In this document: piece after piece, positions 45,636-53,966 of the stretch
Layout of the letters: each line of letters begins with the position of its first letter
How positions within the stretch are numbered: position 1 is the first letter of the stretch
Assembly (NCBI RefSeq): GCF_003258835.1
Contig: NZ_NPEV01000041.1
Span: 1-53,966 of the forward strand
Length of the DNA stretch: 53,966 nucleotides
Direction: 5' to 3'
Origin: Rhodobium orientis
Lineage (GTDB): Bacteria; Pseudomonadota; Alphaproteobacteria; Rhizobiales; Rhodobiaceae
Position numbers and translations under genes: made by a program
The notes under the pieces: generated by a model
The model's database searches: none
The model's input: only the letters and a program-made list of their open reading frames with translations
Told to the model about the DNA's origin: nothing

Positions 45636-46172
45636 CTACCACGGTTTGCGGTAGGTTTCATGGCAGGCGTTGCAGGTCTTGGCGATCTTCTTGAAAGTAT
45701 CCGCCGCCGGGACGACCCTGGCGACCTCGGCCGACAGGCGGATGCCCTCCGGCGCGCCCTTGCCGGCGTTCTTTGCCAGCTCCTTGCCGAGGCTCTTCAG
45801 GTCCTTGGCGCGCGAGGTGAAATCCGGCCAATCCTCCCAGATCACCGGCAGCGCATCGGAGGGGTGCTGCAGGCTGTCCTTGGGAAAGAGCGCCGTCATA
45901 TCCGCGCCCGCATGGGCATGGATATGCTTGCCCGCGGCCTTCACGACGGCCTTTTCGTAGGGGACCTCGCCCTTGAACATCGGGGTCACCCTCTTCATGG
46001 TGTCCTTCAGTTCCTGCATCACGTCCATGCGCTCCTTGACGATGCCCTTGGCCTCGGAATGGGCGAGGGAGGGCGGATCGTCCGAGACGATGGCCGCCGC
46101 CGCGAGGGCGACGGCCACCAGGACCATTCCGGCCGCGCCGAGGCGCAGCCGTCCGTTCCTATTTTCCGACAC
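45636..46172 (-). CDS. Periplasmic cytochrome c556/c'-like protein
   Basis: The 178-residue product has a signal peptide (GAAGMVLVAVALAAAAIV), a four-helix-bundle-like body with alternating charged helices, and a single heme site near the C-terminus (CNACHETYRKPW), as in cytochromes c' and c556. I choose a GTG start at 46172 that overlaps the previous gene by 14 bases because no ATG precedes the signal peptide properly. Its two upstream neighbours encode small secreted metal-type proteins. Confidence 0.82.
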   Translation of the reverse strand: MSENRNGRLRLGAAGMVLVAVALAAAAIVSDDPPSLAHSEAKGIVKERMDVMQELKDTMKRVTPMFKGEVPYEKAVVKAAGKHIHAHAGADMTALFPKDSLQHPSDALPVIWEDWPDFTSRAKDLKSLGKELAKNAGKGAPEGIRLSAEVARVVPAADTFKKIAKTCNACHETYRKPW

Positions 46173-46644
46173 TATAGAACACCTTGGACTCGCTACCGCC
46201 GCCGAATGTGACGACATCATAACGAGCATCCGGGTCGTCGCCCATCCCCGGCGAGCCGTAGGGCATGCCGGGCACGGCAATGCCGCGCACCTTCGGGCGC
46301 TCCGAGAGCAGCTTGCGGATCGCCGGCACCGGCACATGGCCCTCGATGACATAGCCGTCGACCATCGCCGTGTGGCAGGAGGTGAGTTCGTCCGGCACGC
46401 CGACCTGCTCTTTCGGCGCCATGATGTCGTCGGTGTCGGTCGCGGTGACGTTGAAGCCGGCCTCCTTCATGATGTCGACCCAGAGGTGGCAGCAGCCGCA
46501 GGTCGGCGACTTGTAGACATGCATTTCCGGCATCTCGGCGGCCGTCGAGGCGACCGGGAGGGCGAACAGGACGCCGGCAACGGCAGCCCCGAGGACGCTG
46601 CGGCGGGTCGTTGCGGAAAGGCGGGGGGTGAGATGTGCGTTCAT
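46159..46644 (-). CDS. DUF411 family secreted metal-binding protein
   Basis: The 161-residue product has a twin-arginine-like signal (TTRRSVLGAAVAGVLFALPVAS), then the DUF411 hallmarks: HVYKSPTCGCCHLWVDIMKEAG, SCHTAMVDGYVIEGHVPVPAI and PGMPYGSPGM. The CGCC and SCHT segments suggest metal (often copper) binding. It overlaps the cytochrome gene, so the two are probably cotranscribed. Confidence 0.9.
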   Translation of the reverse strand: MNAHLTPRLSATTRRSVLGAAVAGVLFALPVASTAAEMPEMHVYKSPTCGCCHLWVDIMKEAGFNVTATDTDDIMAPKEQVGVPDELTSCHTAMVDGYVIEGHVPVPAIRKLLSERPKVRGIAVPGMPYGSPGMGDDPDARYDVVTFGGGSESKVFYSVGK

Positions 46645-46776
46645 GGTTTCAGATCCTTGGCGCGGATGCCCGGGCCTTGCTTCGGCCTTCGGGCGCGTCG
46701 CGCGATTGGGCGGCCGTATCGTGGGCCAGCCTCAGAGGTCATTGGAATTGGTTTGGAATCGTCTTCGGTGTCGCGC

Positions 46777-47151
46777 TCAGGCGGCGCGTGGCGGCTTCAG
46801 CGGTATCGCCGGGGCGCGTCCGAAGGCCTGGTCGTCGGCCCGGGCATAGGCAGGGGTGCCGGCGCAAAGCCGAGGCATGGTGGCCGCGGGAAGGGGGATG
46901 CCGGCATCGACCGCGCAGGCATGGGCGGCGGGCGACGGCTGGCAGCAGTTCCAGGGATCGGCCGCCGTGACGGTCGGGCCGGTCATCCGGTCGCCGGAGA
47001 TGGCGCCGAGAGCATCTGCGTCGGGAGCATGGTGCATGGCCGCGTGGCTTGCAGGCGCTGCAATGTTCGCCCTGCTGGCCATGGCAAGATGGCCGGCGGC
47101 GCTGAAGACGAGCGCAAAACTCAGAATGAGGGACATAACGCGGCGGAGCAT
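46777..47151 (-). CDS. Small secreted His/Met/Cys-containing protein, function unknown
   Basis: The 124-residue product begins with a signal peptide (MLRRVMSLILSFALVFSAAG) followed by a low-complexity Ala/Pro-rich mature part with MHH, HACAVD and NCCQPSP segments that could bind metal. I do not recognise a family beyond short DUF2946-type proteins, which is a guess. The ATG at 47151 is chosen because it starts the signal peptide. It lies 132 bases upstream of the DUF411 gene on the same strand. Confidence 0.6.
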   Translation of the reverse strand: MLRRVMSLILSFALVFSAAGHLAMASRANIAAPASHAAMHHAPDADALGAISGDRMTGPTVTAADPWNCCQPSPAAHACAVDAGIPLPAATMPRLCAGTPAYARADDQAFGRAPAIPLKPPRAA

Positions 47152-47234
47152 GGGTGCCTTTCTAGCGCCGGAATGGGTCGACGCCAAGGCGGCGGGCCTC
47201 CGCAACATTCCCGATGCGGCGCTTTTACCCGGTC

Positions 47235-47260
47235 GCTTTGCGGGAAAAAATCCGCAAAGC
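47235..47260. promoter_or_regulatory. Perfect inverted repeat upstream of hypA
   Basis: GCTTTGCGG and CCGCAAAGC are perfect 9-bp arms separated by GAAAAAAT. The repeat lies between the divergent secreted-protein gene and hypA. It could be an operator; it is not followed by a clear T-run in either direction. Confidence 0.5.
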
Positions 47261-47317
47261 CACTCTAAACGGGAAGGCGTTTTGCTTATATACTCGTATC
47301 GTCATATGAGCCGCGAC

Positions 47318-47659
47318 ATGCATGAGATGTCCCTGACCGCGAGCCTGATGGAGATCGTCGCCGAGACGGCGCGGCGGGAGGGCTTTGACCGGGTGACGGT
47401 GGTGCGGCTGGAGATCGGCGCGCTGTCGCATGTCTCGCCGGAGGCGATGGAATTCTGCTTTTCCGCCGTTGCCGGCGGCACGGTGGCGGAGGGCGCGGAA
47501 CTCGATATCGTGCGCATTCCGGCAAAGGCCTGGTGCCTCGACTGCGCCAAATCGGTGCCGATCGCGGAGCGATACGATCCCTGCCCCCATTGCGGCGGGC
47601 ACCAATTGCAGCCGACGAGCGGCGAGGAACTGAAGCTCAAGGAACTGGAGGTGGCGTGA
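47318..47659 (+). CDS. hypA: Hydrogenase nickel incorporation protein HypA
   Basis: HypA delivers nickel to NiFe hydrogenase with HypB. The 113-residue product has two zinc-binding pairs (CLDC and CPHC) and the N-terminal MHEMSL, whose His2 binds nickel. I therefore place the start at 47318; an ATG at 47306 would add MSRD and bury the His. Its stop overlaps the hypB start by one base. Confidence 0.94.
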   Translation: MHEMSLTASLMEIVAETARREGFDRVTVVRLEIGALSHVSPEAMEFCFSAVAGGTVAEGAELDIVRIPAKAWCLDCAKSVPIAERYDPCPHCGGHQLQPTSGEELKLKELEVA

Positions 47660-48552
47660 TGTGTACGGTCTGCGGATGCGGTAACCCGGACAAGCCCGGC
47701 AAGGAGGGCGAGCACAGCCATGACCACGCCCATGATCATCAACACGATCACGACCATGGGCATCACCACCACCACGACCATGAGCACGGTCACGACCATT
47801 CCCACGCCCATTCCCATGGCGCCGACGGCACCATCGATTTCGGCGCCGGACCGGCGGGCGTCCATGTCGCGGGGCTCTCCCAGGAGCGGATCGTCAGGAT
47901 CGAGCAGGACATCTTCGCCAAGAACGATGCCTATGCGGCCGACAACCGGCGCTATTTCGCCCGCACCCGCACGCTGGTCCTCAACCTCGTCTCCTCGCCC
48001 GGCGCCGGCAAGACGACGTTGCTTGTCCGCGCGATCGAGGACCTGAAGGAAAAGCTGCCGATCGCCGTCATCGAGGGCGACCAGCAGACCTCCAACGACG
48101 CCGACCGGATCCGCGAGACCGGCGTTGCGGCCGTGCAGGTCAACACCGGCAAGGGCTGCCATCTCGATGCCCATATGGTCGGCCACGCGCTCGACGACAT
48201 GCCGCTCACCCCGGGGGGTGTGCTCTTCATCGAGAATGTCGGCAACCTCGTCTGCCCGGCCGGCTTCGACCTCGGCGAGGCGCACAAGGTGGTGATCCTC
48301 TCCGTCACCGAGGGCGAGGACAAGCCGATCAAGTATCCGGATATGTTCGCGGTCTCCGACCTGATGGTGATCAACAAGACCGACCTGCTGCCGCACGTCG
48401 ATTTCGACGTGGCAAGGGCCGTCGACTACGCTCGCAAGGTCAATCCGCGGATCGAGGTCGTGGAAGTCTCGGCGCGCACGGGCGAGGGGCTTCGCGCGCT
48501 CACTGACTGGATCACGGCGCGTCTTGTGGGTGTGGCGAAGGCCGCCGAATAG
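47659..48552 (+). CDS. hypB: Hydrogenase nickel incorporation GTPase HypB
   Basis: HypB is the GTPase that powers nickel insertion. The 297-residue product has an N-terminal CTVCGCG metal motif, a nickel-storage histidine stretch at about residues 19-53 with about 20 His, the P-loop [17 protein letters not shown], and the NKTD guanine motif. The His-rich type suggests nickel storage in addition to delivery. Confidence 0.97.
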   Translation: MCTVCGCGNPDKPGKEGEHSHDHAHDHQHDHDHGHHHHHDHEHGHDHSHAHSHGADGTIDFGAGPAGVHVAGLSQERIVRIEQDIFAKNDAYAADNRRYFARTRTLVLNLVSSPGAGKTTLLVRAIEDLKEKLPIAVIEGDQQTSNDADRIRETGVAAVQVNTGKGCHLDAHMVGHALDDMPLTPGGVLFIENVGNLVCPAGFDLGEAHKVVILSVTEGEDKPIKYPDMFAVSDLMVINKTDLLPHVDFDVARAVDYARKVNPRIEVVEVSARTGEGLRALTDWITARLVGVAKAAE

Positions 48553-48574
48553 GCTTTTCGGAAAGGACCGTTTC

Positions 48575-48808
48575 ATGTGCCTGGCGCTTCCGGCGGAAGT
48601 CACCGAGCTCCTTGGCGACGACATGGCGCGCGTCAGCCTCGACGGCGTCGGCAAGGAGATTTCCATCGCACTGGTGCCGGATGTGGTGGTCGGCGACTAC
48701 GTCATCCTCCATGTGGGCTATGCGCTGTCGAAGCTCGACAAGGCCGAGGCGGAAAAGACCCTGGCGCTGTTCGCCGAGGCGGGGCTGACCTCGGACGCGG
48801 CGCAATGA
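48575..48808 (+). CDS. hypC: Hydrogenase maturation chaperone HypC
   Basis: HypC carries Fe(CN)2CO between HypD and the hydrogenase large subunit. The 77-residue product begins with the essential MCLALP (Cys2) and has GDYVILHVGYALSKLD, typical of the family. AAAGGA precedes the start, and hypD begins 14 bases after its stop. Confidence 0.96.
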   Translation: MCLALPAEVTELLGDDMARVSLDGVGKEISIALVPDVVVGDYVILHVGYALSKLDKAEAEKTLALFAEAGLTSDAAQ

Positions 48809-48821
48809 AAGCCTTCAGCGC

Positions 48822-49967
48822 ATGAAATTCGTCGACGAATATCGCGACGGTGAGCTGGCAAAGAAGCTGGCCTCCCGGATCGCCGCATCGGTGCGGCCGG
48901 ACCGGGAGTACGCCTTCATGGAATTCTGCGGCGGCCACACCCACGCCATCTCGCGCTACGGGGTGGAGGACCTTTTGCCGGCGAACGTCCGCATGGTCCA
49001 CGGCCCCGGCTGCCCGGTCTGCGTGTTGCCGGTCGGGCGCATCGACACCGCCATCCGGCTCGCCCGGAACCCCAGCGTTACGCTCTGCACCTATGGCGAC
49101 TTGATGCGGGTGCCGGGCTCGAACGGCACCAGCCTGATGAAAGCCAAAGCGGAAGGTGCCGACATCCGCATGGTCTATTCCACGCTCGATGCGCTGAGGA
49201 TCGCCGAAGCGGAGCCGGCGCGCGAGGTGGTGTTCTTTGCCATCGGCTTCGAGACGACGACGCCGCCGACGGCGGTCGCCATCAAGCTGGCCGAGAAGAA
49301 GGGCCTCAACAACTTCACCGTCTTCTGCAACCATGTGCTGACGCCGTCGGCGATCCAGAACATCCTGGAAAGCCCGGATGTGCGCGATCTCGGAACCGTG
49401 CAGATCGACGGCTTCGTCGGCCCGGCGCACGTCTCCACCGTCATCGGCACCGAGCCCTACGCGTTTTTTGCCGAGGAGTTTCAAAAGCCGGTGGTGATCG
49501 CCGGCTTCGAGCCGCTCGACGTGCTGCAGGCCGTCGCCATGCTCATCGACCAGGTGAACGAGGACCGGCACGAGGTGGAGAACGAATACACCCGTGCCGT
49601 GACCGCCGAGGGCAATGCGGTCGCCAAGGCCGAGGTCGCCGAGGTCTTCGAGCTGCGCCGCTCGTTCGAGTGGCGCGGGCTCGGCGAGGTGCCCTACAGC
49701 GCCCTGAAGCTCAAAGCCAAATACGCCGCGTTCGATGCCGAGGCGCGGTTCGATCTTCAATACATCCCGGCCGACGACAATCCGGCCTGCGAGTGCGGGG
49801 CGATCCTGCGCGGCGTCAAGGAGCCGGCCGAATGCAAGCTCTTCGGCACGGTCTGCACGCCGGAAACGCCGATGGGCTCCTGCATGGTCTCCTCGGAGGG
49901 CGCCTGCGCGGCGCACTGGACCTATGGCCGGTTCCGCGCCGCTTCGCGGGTCAAGAGGGCCTCATGA
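48822..49967 (+). CDS. hypD: Hydrogenase maturation protein HypD
   Basis: HypD is the 4Fe-4S protein on which the Fe(CN)2CO unit is built with HypC and HypE. The 381-residue product has MEFCGGHTHAISRYG, HGPGCPVCVLP, GFETTTPPTA and the C-terminal cluster cysteines (CECGAILRG, CKLFGTVCTPETPMGSCMVSSEGACAA). It overlaps hypE by four bases. Confidence 0.97.
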   Translation: MKFVDEYRDGELAKKLASRIAASVRPDREYAFMEFCGGHTHAISRYGVEDLLPANVRMVHGPGCPVCVLPVGRIDTAIRLARNPSVTLCTYGDLMRVPGSNGTSLMKAKAEGADIRMVYSTLDALRIAEAEPAREVVFFAIGFETTTPPTAVAIKLAEKKGLNNFTVFCNHVLTPSAIQNILESPDVRDLGTVQIDGFVGPAHVSTVIGTEPYAFFAEEFQKPVVIAGFEPLDVLQAVAMLIDQVNEDRHEVENEYTRAVTAEGNAVAKAEVAEVFELRRSFEWRGLGEVPYSALKLKAKYAAFDAEARFDLQYIPADDNPACECGAILRGVKEPAECKLFGTVCTPETPMGSCMVSSEGACAAHWTYGRFRAASRVKRAS

Positions 49968-51016
49968 ACCGCCCGGAAAAGCCCTTTCGGCGCAAGCTCG
50001 ATATCAAAAACGGCCGGGTCGACCTCTCGCACGGCGCCGGCGGGCGGGCGATGGCCCAGCTTGTCGCCGACCTCTTCGTTGCCGCCTTCGACAACGACAT
50101 GCTTTCCGCCGGCAACGACCAGGCCGCCTTCGACGTCTCTGAAGGCCGGATGGTGATGACGACCGACGGCTATGTGGTCTCGCCGCTGTTCTTTCCCGGC
50201 GGCGACATCGGCTCGCTTTCCGTCCACGGCACGATCAACGACGTGGCAATGGCAGGCGCCAGGCCGCTCTATCTCTCGGCGAGCTTCATCATCGAGGAAG
50301 GCTTTGCGCTCTCCGACCTTTCTCGGATCGTCGGCTCGATGGCGGCGGCGGCGCGCGATGCCAGGGTCAAGATCGTTACCGGCGACACCAAGGTGGTGGA
50401 GCGGGGCAAGGCCGACGGCGTTTTCATTTCGACCACCGGCGTCGGCGTCGTGCCGGAGGGGCTCAACCTTTCCGCCGATGCGGCGCGGCCGGGCGACAAG
50501 GTGCTGTTGTCCGGCACCATCGGCGACCACGGCATTGCCGTCATGTCGAAGCGGGAGAACCTGACCTTCGACACCGAAATCCTGTCGGATTCCGCTGCGC
50601 TCCACGGACTCGTCGCGGCGATGGTTGCCGCCGGCGGTCCGGGTCTCCGGCTGATGCGCGATCCGACCCGGGGCGGACTTGCGGCGACCCTCAACGAGGT
50701 GGCGGCGTCTTCCGGCGTCGGATTCAAGCTTGAGGAGGCGGCGATCCCGGTGCGGCCCCAGGTCCATGCGGCCTGCGAGTTCCTCGGCCTCGATCCGCTC
50801 TATGTGGCCAATGAGGGAAAGCTCGTTGCCGTCGTTGCGCCGGACCATGCCGAGGCGGTGCTTACGGCCATGAGGGCGCATCCGCTCGGGCTCGACGCTG
50901 CGCCGATCGGCGAGGTCGTCGCCGACGACAACCGCTTCGTCCAGCTCACCACCGCCTTCGGCGGCGGGCGCATCGTCGATTGGCTCTCCGGCGACCAGCT
51001 TCCGCGCATCTGCTGA
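49964..51016 (+). CDS. hypE: Hydrogenase maturation protein HypE
   Basis: HypE dehydrates a thiocarboxamide on its C-terminal cysteine to thiocyanate, the cyanide source of the active site. The 350-residue product has LSHGAGGRAMAQLV, the ATP-binding GNDQAAFDV and GDTKVVERGKADG segments, DPTRGGLAATLNEVA, and the essential C-terminal PRIC. HypF, which loads this cysteine, is not in the window. Confidence 0.97.
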   Translation: MNRPEKPFRRKLDIKNGRVDLSHGAGGRAMAQLVADLFVAAFDNDMLSAGNDQAAFDVSEGRMVMTTDGYVVSPLFFPGGDIGSLSVHGTINDVAMAGARPLYLSASFIIEEGFALSDLSRIVGSMAAAARDARVKIVTGDTKVVERGKADGVFISTTGVGVVPEGLNLSADAARPGDKVLLSGTIGDHGIAVMSKRENLTFDTEILSDSAALHGLVAAMVAAGGPGLRLMRDPTRGGLAATLNEVAASSGVGFKLEEAAIPVRPQVHAACEFLGLDPLYVANEGKLVAVVAPDHAEAVLTAMRAHPLGLDAAPIGEVVADDNRFVQLTTAFGGGRIVDWLSGDQLPRIC

Positions 51017-51129
51017 GGGCTCCGGCTCGCCCGCGGTTGCAAAAGCCGGCGGAACGTGGTGCGAAGAGCAGAAGGCCTGTCGCCGATCACGTTGCGGGAA
51101 TGTCTCCCGCCCCGGAGTTCCCTCGCCGC

Positions 51130-52806
51130 ATGCGCGTTCTGTTCCTTGTCCACAGCTTTAACAGCCTTGCCCAGCGGCTCTTCGTGGAACTTTCAGAGCA
51201 CGGCATGGAGGTTTCGGTCGAGTTCGACATCAACGATGCGGTGACCCGTGAGGCGGTCGCCCTCTTCAAGCCCGATGTGGTGCTGGCGCCGTTCCTGAAG
51301 CGGGCGATCCCGGAGGACGTCTTTACCGCCGTGCCGTGCCTCATCGTCCATCCGGGCGTGCGCGGCGACCGCGGCCCCTCGGCCCTCGACTGGGCGATTC
51401 TGAGGCGGGAGAAGCTCTGGGGTGTGACGATCCTGCAGGCCGAGGCCGAGCTGGACGCCGGACCGGTCTGGACCTGGCGCGAATTCGCCATGCGGCCGGC
51501 GGCCAAGTCGAGCCTCTACCGCAATGAGGTGACCGAGGCAGCCGTCGAGGCGGTGATGGAAGCGCTGGCGATGATCGCCGTCGGCGACTTTTCGCCGGAG
51601 CGGCGCTCGCGCGGCAGCGACTGGGAGGTGACGGGCGTCGCCAACCCGCTCTGCCGCCAGGGCGACCGGACCATCGACTGGCAGCGGGATTCCACTCTCA
51701 GGGTGCTGCGCAAGATCCGCTCCGCCGACGGATCGCCGGGCCTGCTCGACGACATCGAGGGAACGCCCTTCTACCACTACGACGTCCATCCGGCCGAAGG
51801 GCTGACCGGCGAGCCGGGCGCGCTGATCGCCCGCTCCGGCAATGCCATCGCTCGGGCAACGCGCACTGGCGCGATCTGGATCGGGCATCTGAGGGCGACG
51901 GCAGACGGCTCCCTGAAGCTGCCGGCGGTGCGGGTGCTCGGCGCGCGGGCGGCGCAGCTCCCGGAGGTGCCGGACGGCTATCGCGAGATTTCCTACACCG
52001 AGGCGGGCGACGTCGGGTTCCTGGAATTTTCCTTCTACAACGGGGCGATGTCGACCGATCAGTGCCGGCGGCTCAAGGATGCCTATATCGAGGCGTTGTC
52101 CCGCCCGACCAAGGTCCTGGTCTTGACCGGCGGGCCGGACACCTGGTCGAACGGGCTCCATCTCGGCGTCATCGAGGCAGCGGACAGTCCGGCCGACGAG
52201 TCGCTCGCCAATATCGAGGCGATGGATGACCTCTGCCGGGCGATCGTCACCACCACGGACCGGCTGGTGATATCGGCCGTTCGCGGCAATGCCGGGGCCG
52301 GCGGCGTCTTTATGGCGCTTGCCGCCGACGAGGTCTGGGCGCGCTCCGGCGTCGTCCTCAATCCCCACTACAAGGACATGGGCAACCTCTACGGTTCCGA
52401 ATACTGGACCTATCTGTTGCCGAAGCGGGTCGGCGCGGAGAATGCGGAGCGGATCGCGGCGGCGCGGCTTCCCATGGGCGTTGCCGAGGCGGTGCGGCTT
52501 GGGCTCGTCGACAAGGCATTGACCGGGGATCCGGTCGCGCTTGACGATGAAATCCTGCAGGAGGCGACGGCGCTGGCGGCAACGCCCGGCCTTGCCCAGC
52601 GCATCTGGGACAAGCGTATGTCACGGGCGCGCGATGAGGCGGACAGGCCGCTTGCCGATTACCGGGCCGAAGAGATCGAGAAGATGAAGCTGAACTTCTA
52701 CGGCTTCGATCCGAGCTACCACGTCGCCCGCAACAATTTCATCCGCAAGGTGCCGAAATCGCGCACGCCGCTGACGCTGGCGCGCCATCGCTCCACAAAA
52801 GCCTGA
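51130..52806 (+). CDS. hypX: Hydrogenase maturation protein HypX/HoxX
   Basis: HypX supplies the CO ligand of NiFe hydrogenase under aerobic conditions from a formyl donor. The 558-residue product (568 from an ATG at 51100) has an N-terminal formyltransferase-like half (VHPGVRGDRGPSALDWAI, GVTILQAEAELDAGPVW) and a C-terminal enoyl-CoA hydratase-like half (SNGLHLGVIEAAD, VRGNAGAGGVFMALAADEVWA, NPHYKDMGNLYGSEYWTYLLP). I choose 51130 for its family-like MRVLFLVHSFNSLAQRLFVE start; both candidates have weak ribosome sites. It suggests that the hydrogenase works in air. Confidence 0.93.
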   Translation: MRVLFLVHSFNSLAQRLFVELSEHGMEVSVEFDINDAVTREAVALFKPDVVLAPFLKRAIPEDVFTAVPCLIVHPGVRGDRGPSALDWAILRREKLWGVTILQAEAELDAGPVWTWREFAMRPAAKSSLYRNEVTEAAVEAVMEALAMIAVGDFSPERRSRGSDWEVTGVANPLCRQGDRTIDWQRDSTLRVLRKIRSADGSPGLLDDIEGTPFYHYDVHPAEGLTGEPGALIARSGNAIARATRTGAIWIGHLRATADGSLKLPAVRVLGARAAQLPEVPDGYREISYTEAGDVGFLEFSFYNGAMSTDQCRRLKDAYIEALSRPTKVLVLTGGPDTWSNGLHLGVIEAADSPADESLANIEAMDDLCRAIVTTTDRLVISAVRGNAGAGGVFMALAADEVWARSGVVLNPHYKDMGNLYGSEYWTYLLPKRVGAENAERIAAARLPMGVAEAVRLGLVDKALTGDPVALDDEILQEATALAATPGLAQRIWDKRMSRARDEADRPLADYRAEEIEKMKLNFYGFDPSYHVARNNFIRKVPKSRTPLTLARHRSTKA

Positions 52807-52820
52807 GGCCGAAAAGAAAT

Positions 52821-52853
52821 GCCGGCGCGACGGGTGAGATCGCGCCGGCTTTG
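52821..52853 (+). terminator. Terminator after hypX
   Basis: GCCGGCGCGA and TCGCGCCGGC form a perfect 10-bp stem with a nine-base loop, followed by TTT. It lies between convergent hypX and the minus-strand repeat-tailed gene and could serve both. Confidence 0.78.
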
Positions 52854-52946
52854 ACCCGCGTTTGCGGTGGCCTTCCCCCCGGATGCCGCCACGCGCGCGG
52901 GCTCATGCCGGGCTTTCGCGGGGGGAAAGCCCGACACAGTGTCTCG

Positions 52947-53852
52947 TTATTGCGCCGGCATCTGCGGCGGTTGTCCGTAGCCTGCCGGCGGCTGGCCGTA
53001 TCCCGCCGGGGGCTGACCATATCCTGCCGGGGGCTGGCCATACCCTGCCGGGGGCTGCTGCATCCGTTGGCCTTGCGGCATCTGGCCCTGCGGCGGGGTC
53101 GGCGGCTCGATCTTGTTGAAACCGGCCGGCACCTCGAACAGGGCTGTATCGGGCTTGCCGGGGCGGATGTTGCGCAGCTCGCGGACCATGCCGCCCGGCA
53201 TGTTCTCATAGACGCTGAGGGCGTATTCCGGATCGTAGAGGATCGTGCCGGTGACATAGCGCCCGTCCGGCGAGCGGAACGAGATCTCCCAGCGCTCCAC
53301 CGTGCGGCCGCCGAAATCCTCCTTGTTCTGGAGCGCGGCCTGCATGACCGAGCCGTCGGGCATGGCCTGGCGCATCGGCATCTTGCGATTGGCGTCCCAC
53401 CAGATGCGGATCGGCTTCGGCGCGCCCTTGGGCGTCACCTCCCAGACCTCGACCTCGGTGCCGCCGAGCTGTTCGGTGGCGACCTTCTCGCAGCCGACAT
53501 CGTCGGACGGCTCGCAAGGAACGGTCTGCGGGCCCATCGATGCGCCGGCGCCGGACGGCGGCAGCGTCATTTCCATGTAGGTGCGCTCGTCGGGAAAGAC
53601 GATGCGGGCGATGCCCTCCTTGGGCAGGCGGATTTCGATCACCCGTCGGCCCTGGTGGAGCGAGTCCATCCGCACGCCATCGTCGGAGACGTAGAGCGTG
53701 CCGCTCTGGACGCCGCGCTGGGGCATGGTGATGACCGCATCGGCGGTGAATTCGGTGGTGGCGCCGGCGGTCTCCGCCGCCGCGACTGCCCCGGCACTGA
53801 GAAGGCTCAGCGCTCCCATCAGCAGTCCGGTGCCTGGTCCCTTGATCTGCAT
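52947..53852 (-). CDS. Secreted protein with tandem QPPAGYG tail, function unknown
   Basis: The 301-residue product has a signal peptide (GLLMGALSLLSAGAVAAAE), a beta-rich middle of about 225 residues (resembling DUF4412-type periplasmic proteins; tentative) with one cysteine pair (VPCEPSDDVGCEK), and a Pro/Gln/Gly-rich C-terminus with four copies of QPPAGYG. The mature domain includes repeated MPMRQAMPDGS-type polar loops. Its role is unknown. The 114 bases upstream (53853-53966) to the window end hold no other gene I can see. Confidence 0.72.
   Translation of the reverse strand: MQIKGPGTGLLMGALSLLSAGAVAAAETAGATTEFTADAVITMPQRGVQSGTLYVSDDGVRMDSLHQGRRVIEIRLPKEGIARIVFPDERTYMEMTLPPSGAGASMGPQTVPCEPSDDVGCEKVATEQLGGTEVEVWEVTPKGAPKPIRIWWDANRKMPMRQAMPDGSVMQAALQNKEDFGGRTVERWEISFRSPDGRYVTGTILYDPEYALSVYENMPGGMVRELRNIRPGKPDTALFEVPAGFNKIEPPTPPQGQMPQGQRMQQPPAGYGQPPAGYGQPPAGYGQPPAGYGQPPQMPAQ
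52975..53058. repeat. 21-bp tandem repeats (4 units) in the secreted gene
   Basis: Four nearly identical 21-bp units around CCTGCCGGGGGCTGGCCATA encode QPPAGYG on the minus strand. Units differ mainly at third codon positions, so they may vary in number between strains. Confidence 0.85.
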
Positions 53853-53966
53853 AGCCTCGCCTTTCCTGTCGTTGCAAAGATCGGTCGGACAGGGCGCTTC
53901 GTGGTGACGGTGAGGCGCCCGGACGCGAGCCCGCCGCGAGGTGGCGCGGCGGGTCGCAAGGTTTGG

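Overview
The window is GC-rich, densely packed DNA holding an almost complete molybdenum-nitrogenase (nif) region. The likely host is an alphaproteobacterium of the Rhizobiales/Hyphomicrobiales type. The evidence is codon and GC style, a 49-bp palindromic repeat (571-619 and 12776-12823) of a kind I recall from Rhizobiales genomes, and further interspersed repeats at 14350-14604. The genus cannot be fixed from sequence alone. The gene content and order are unusual for that group and resemble Azotobacter/Pseudomonas stutzeri. They include an rnf operon divergent from nifL-nifA, then nifB-fdx-nifQ, and a long nifHDKT...nifENX...iscA-nifUSV-cysE-nifWZM run.

Layout: 1-161 is a truncated transposase-like gene. 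274-5814 (minus strand) is rnfABCDGEH. 5815-6152 is a divergent promoter region with two NifA-type sites. 6153-9475 is nifLA. 9724-14235 is nifB, a 4Fe-4S ferredoxin, a flavodiiron protein, two 2Fe-2S ferredoxins and nifQ. 14651-17747 (minus) is a five-gene operon: SIR2-like protein, small CPF protein, hemerythrin, RseC-like protein and ApbE. It is divergent from nifH. 18179-24863 is nifHDKT, a ferredoxin, a NifY/NafY-like gene and two conserved unknowns. 24960-25489 is a ccdAB toxin-antitoxin pair. 25648-30862 is nifENX with accessory ferredoxins. 31065-34513 is modEABC. 34724-42439 is iscA(nif)-nifUSV-cysE-TPR-nifWZM plus a flavoprotein. 42591-44752 is zwf-pgl. 44756-47151 (minus) is phnX and a small secreted metal/heme set. 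47318-52806 is hypABCDE-hypX. 52947-53852 (minus) is a repeat-tailed secreted protein.

The parts fit together as follows. Rnf, with FMN attached by ApbE, would push electrons from NADH to low-potential ferredoxins that feed NifH. ModEABC and NifQ supply molybdenum. NifB/E/N/X/V build FeMo-co. NifU/S/IscA/CysE supply Fe-S clusters. The flavodiiron protein and hemerythrin may handle oxygen. hyp genes mature an uptake hydrogenase that is not in the window. Control is unusually readable. I found eight -24/-12 (sigma-54) promoter candidates and ten TGT-N10-ACA NifA-type sites. They lie upstream of rnfA/nifL, nifB, the SIR2 operon/nifH, nifE, modE and iscA-nifU. NifA lacks the cysteine spacing of self-oxygen-sensing rhizobial NifA proteins, which agrees with the presence of NifL.

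The best candidate for an undescribed system is the SIR2-like/CPF/hemerythrin/RseC/ApbE operon. It shares a NifA-type control region with nifH. I read it as a possible nitrogenase/Rnf protection and maturation module; that function is inference.
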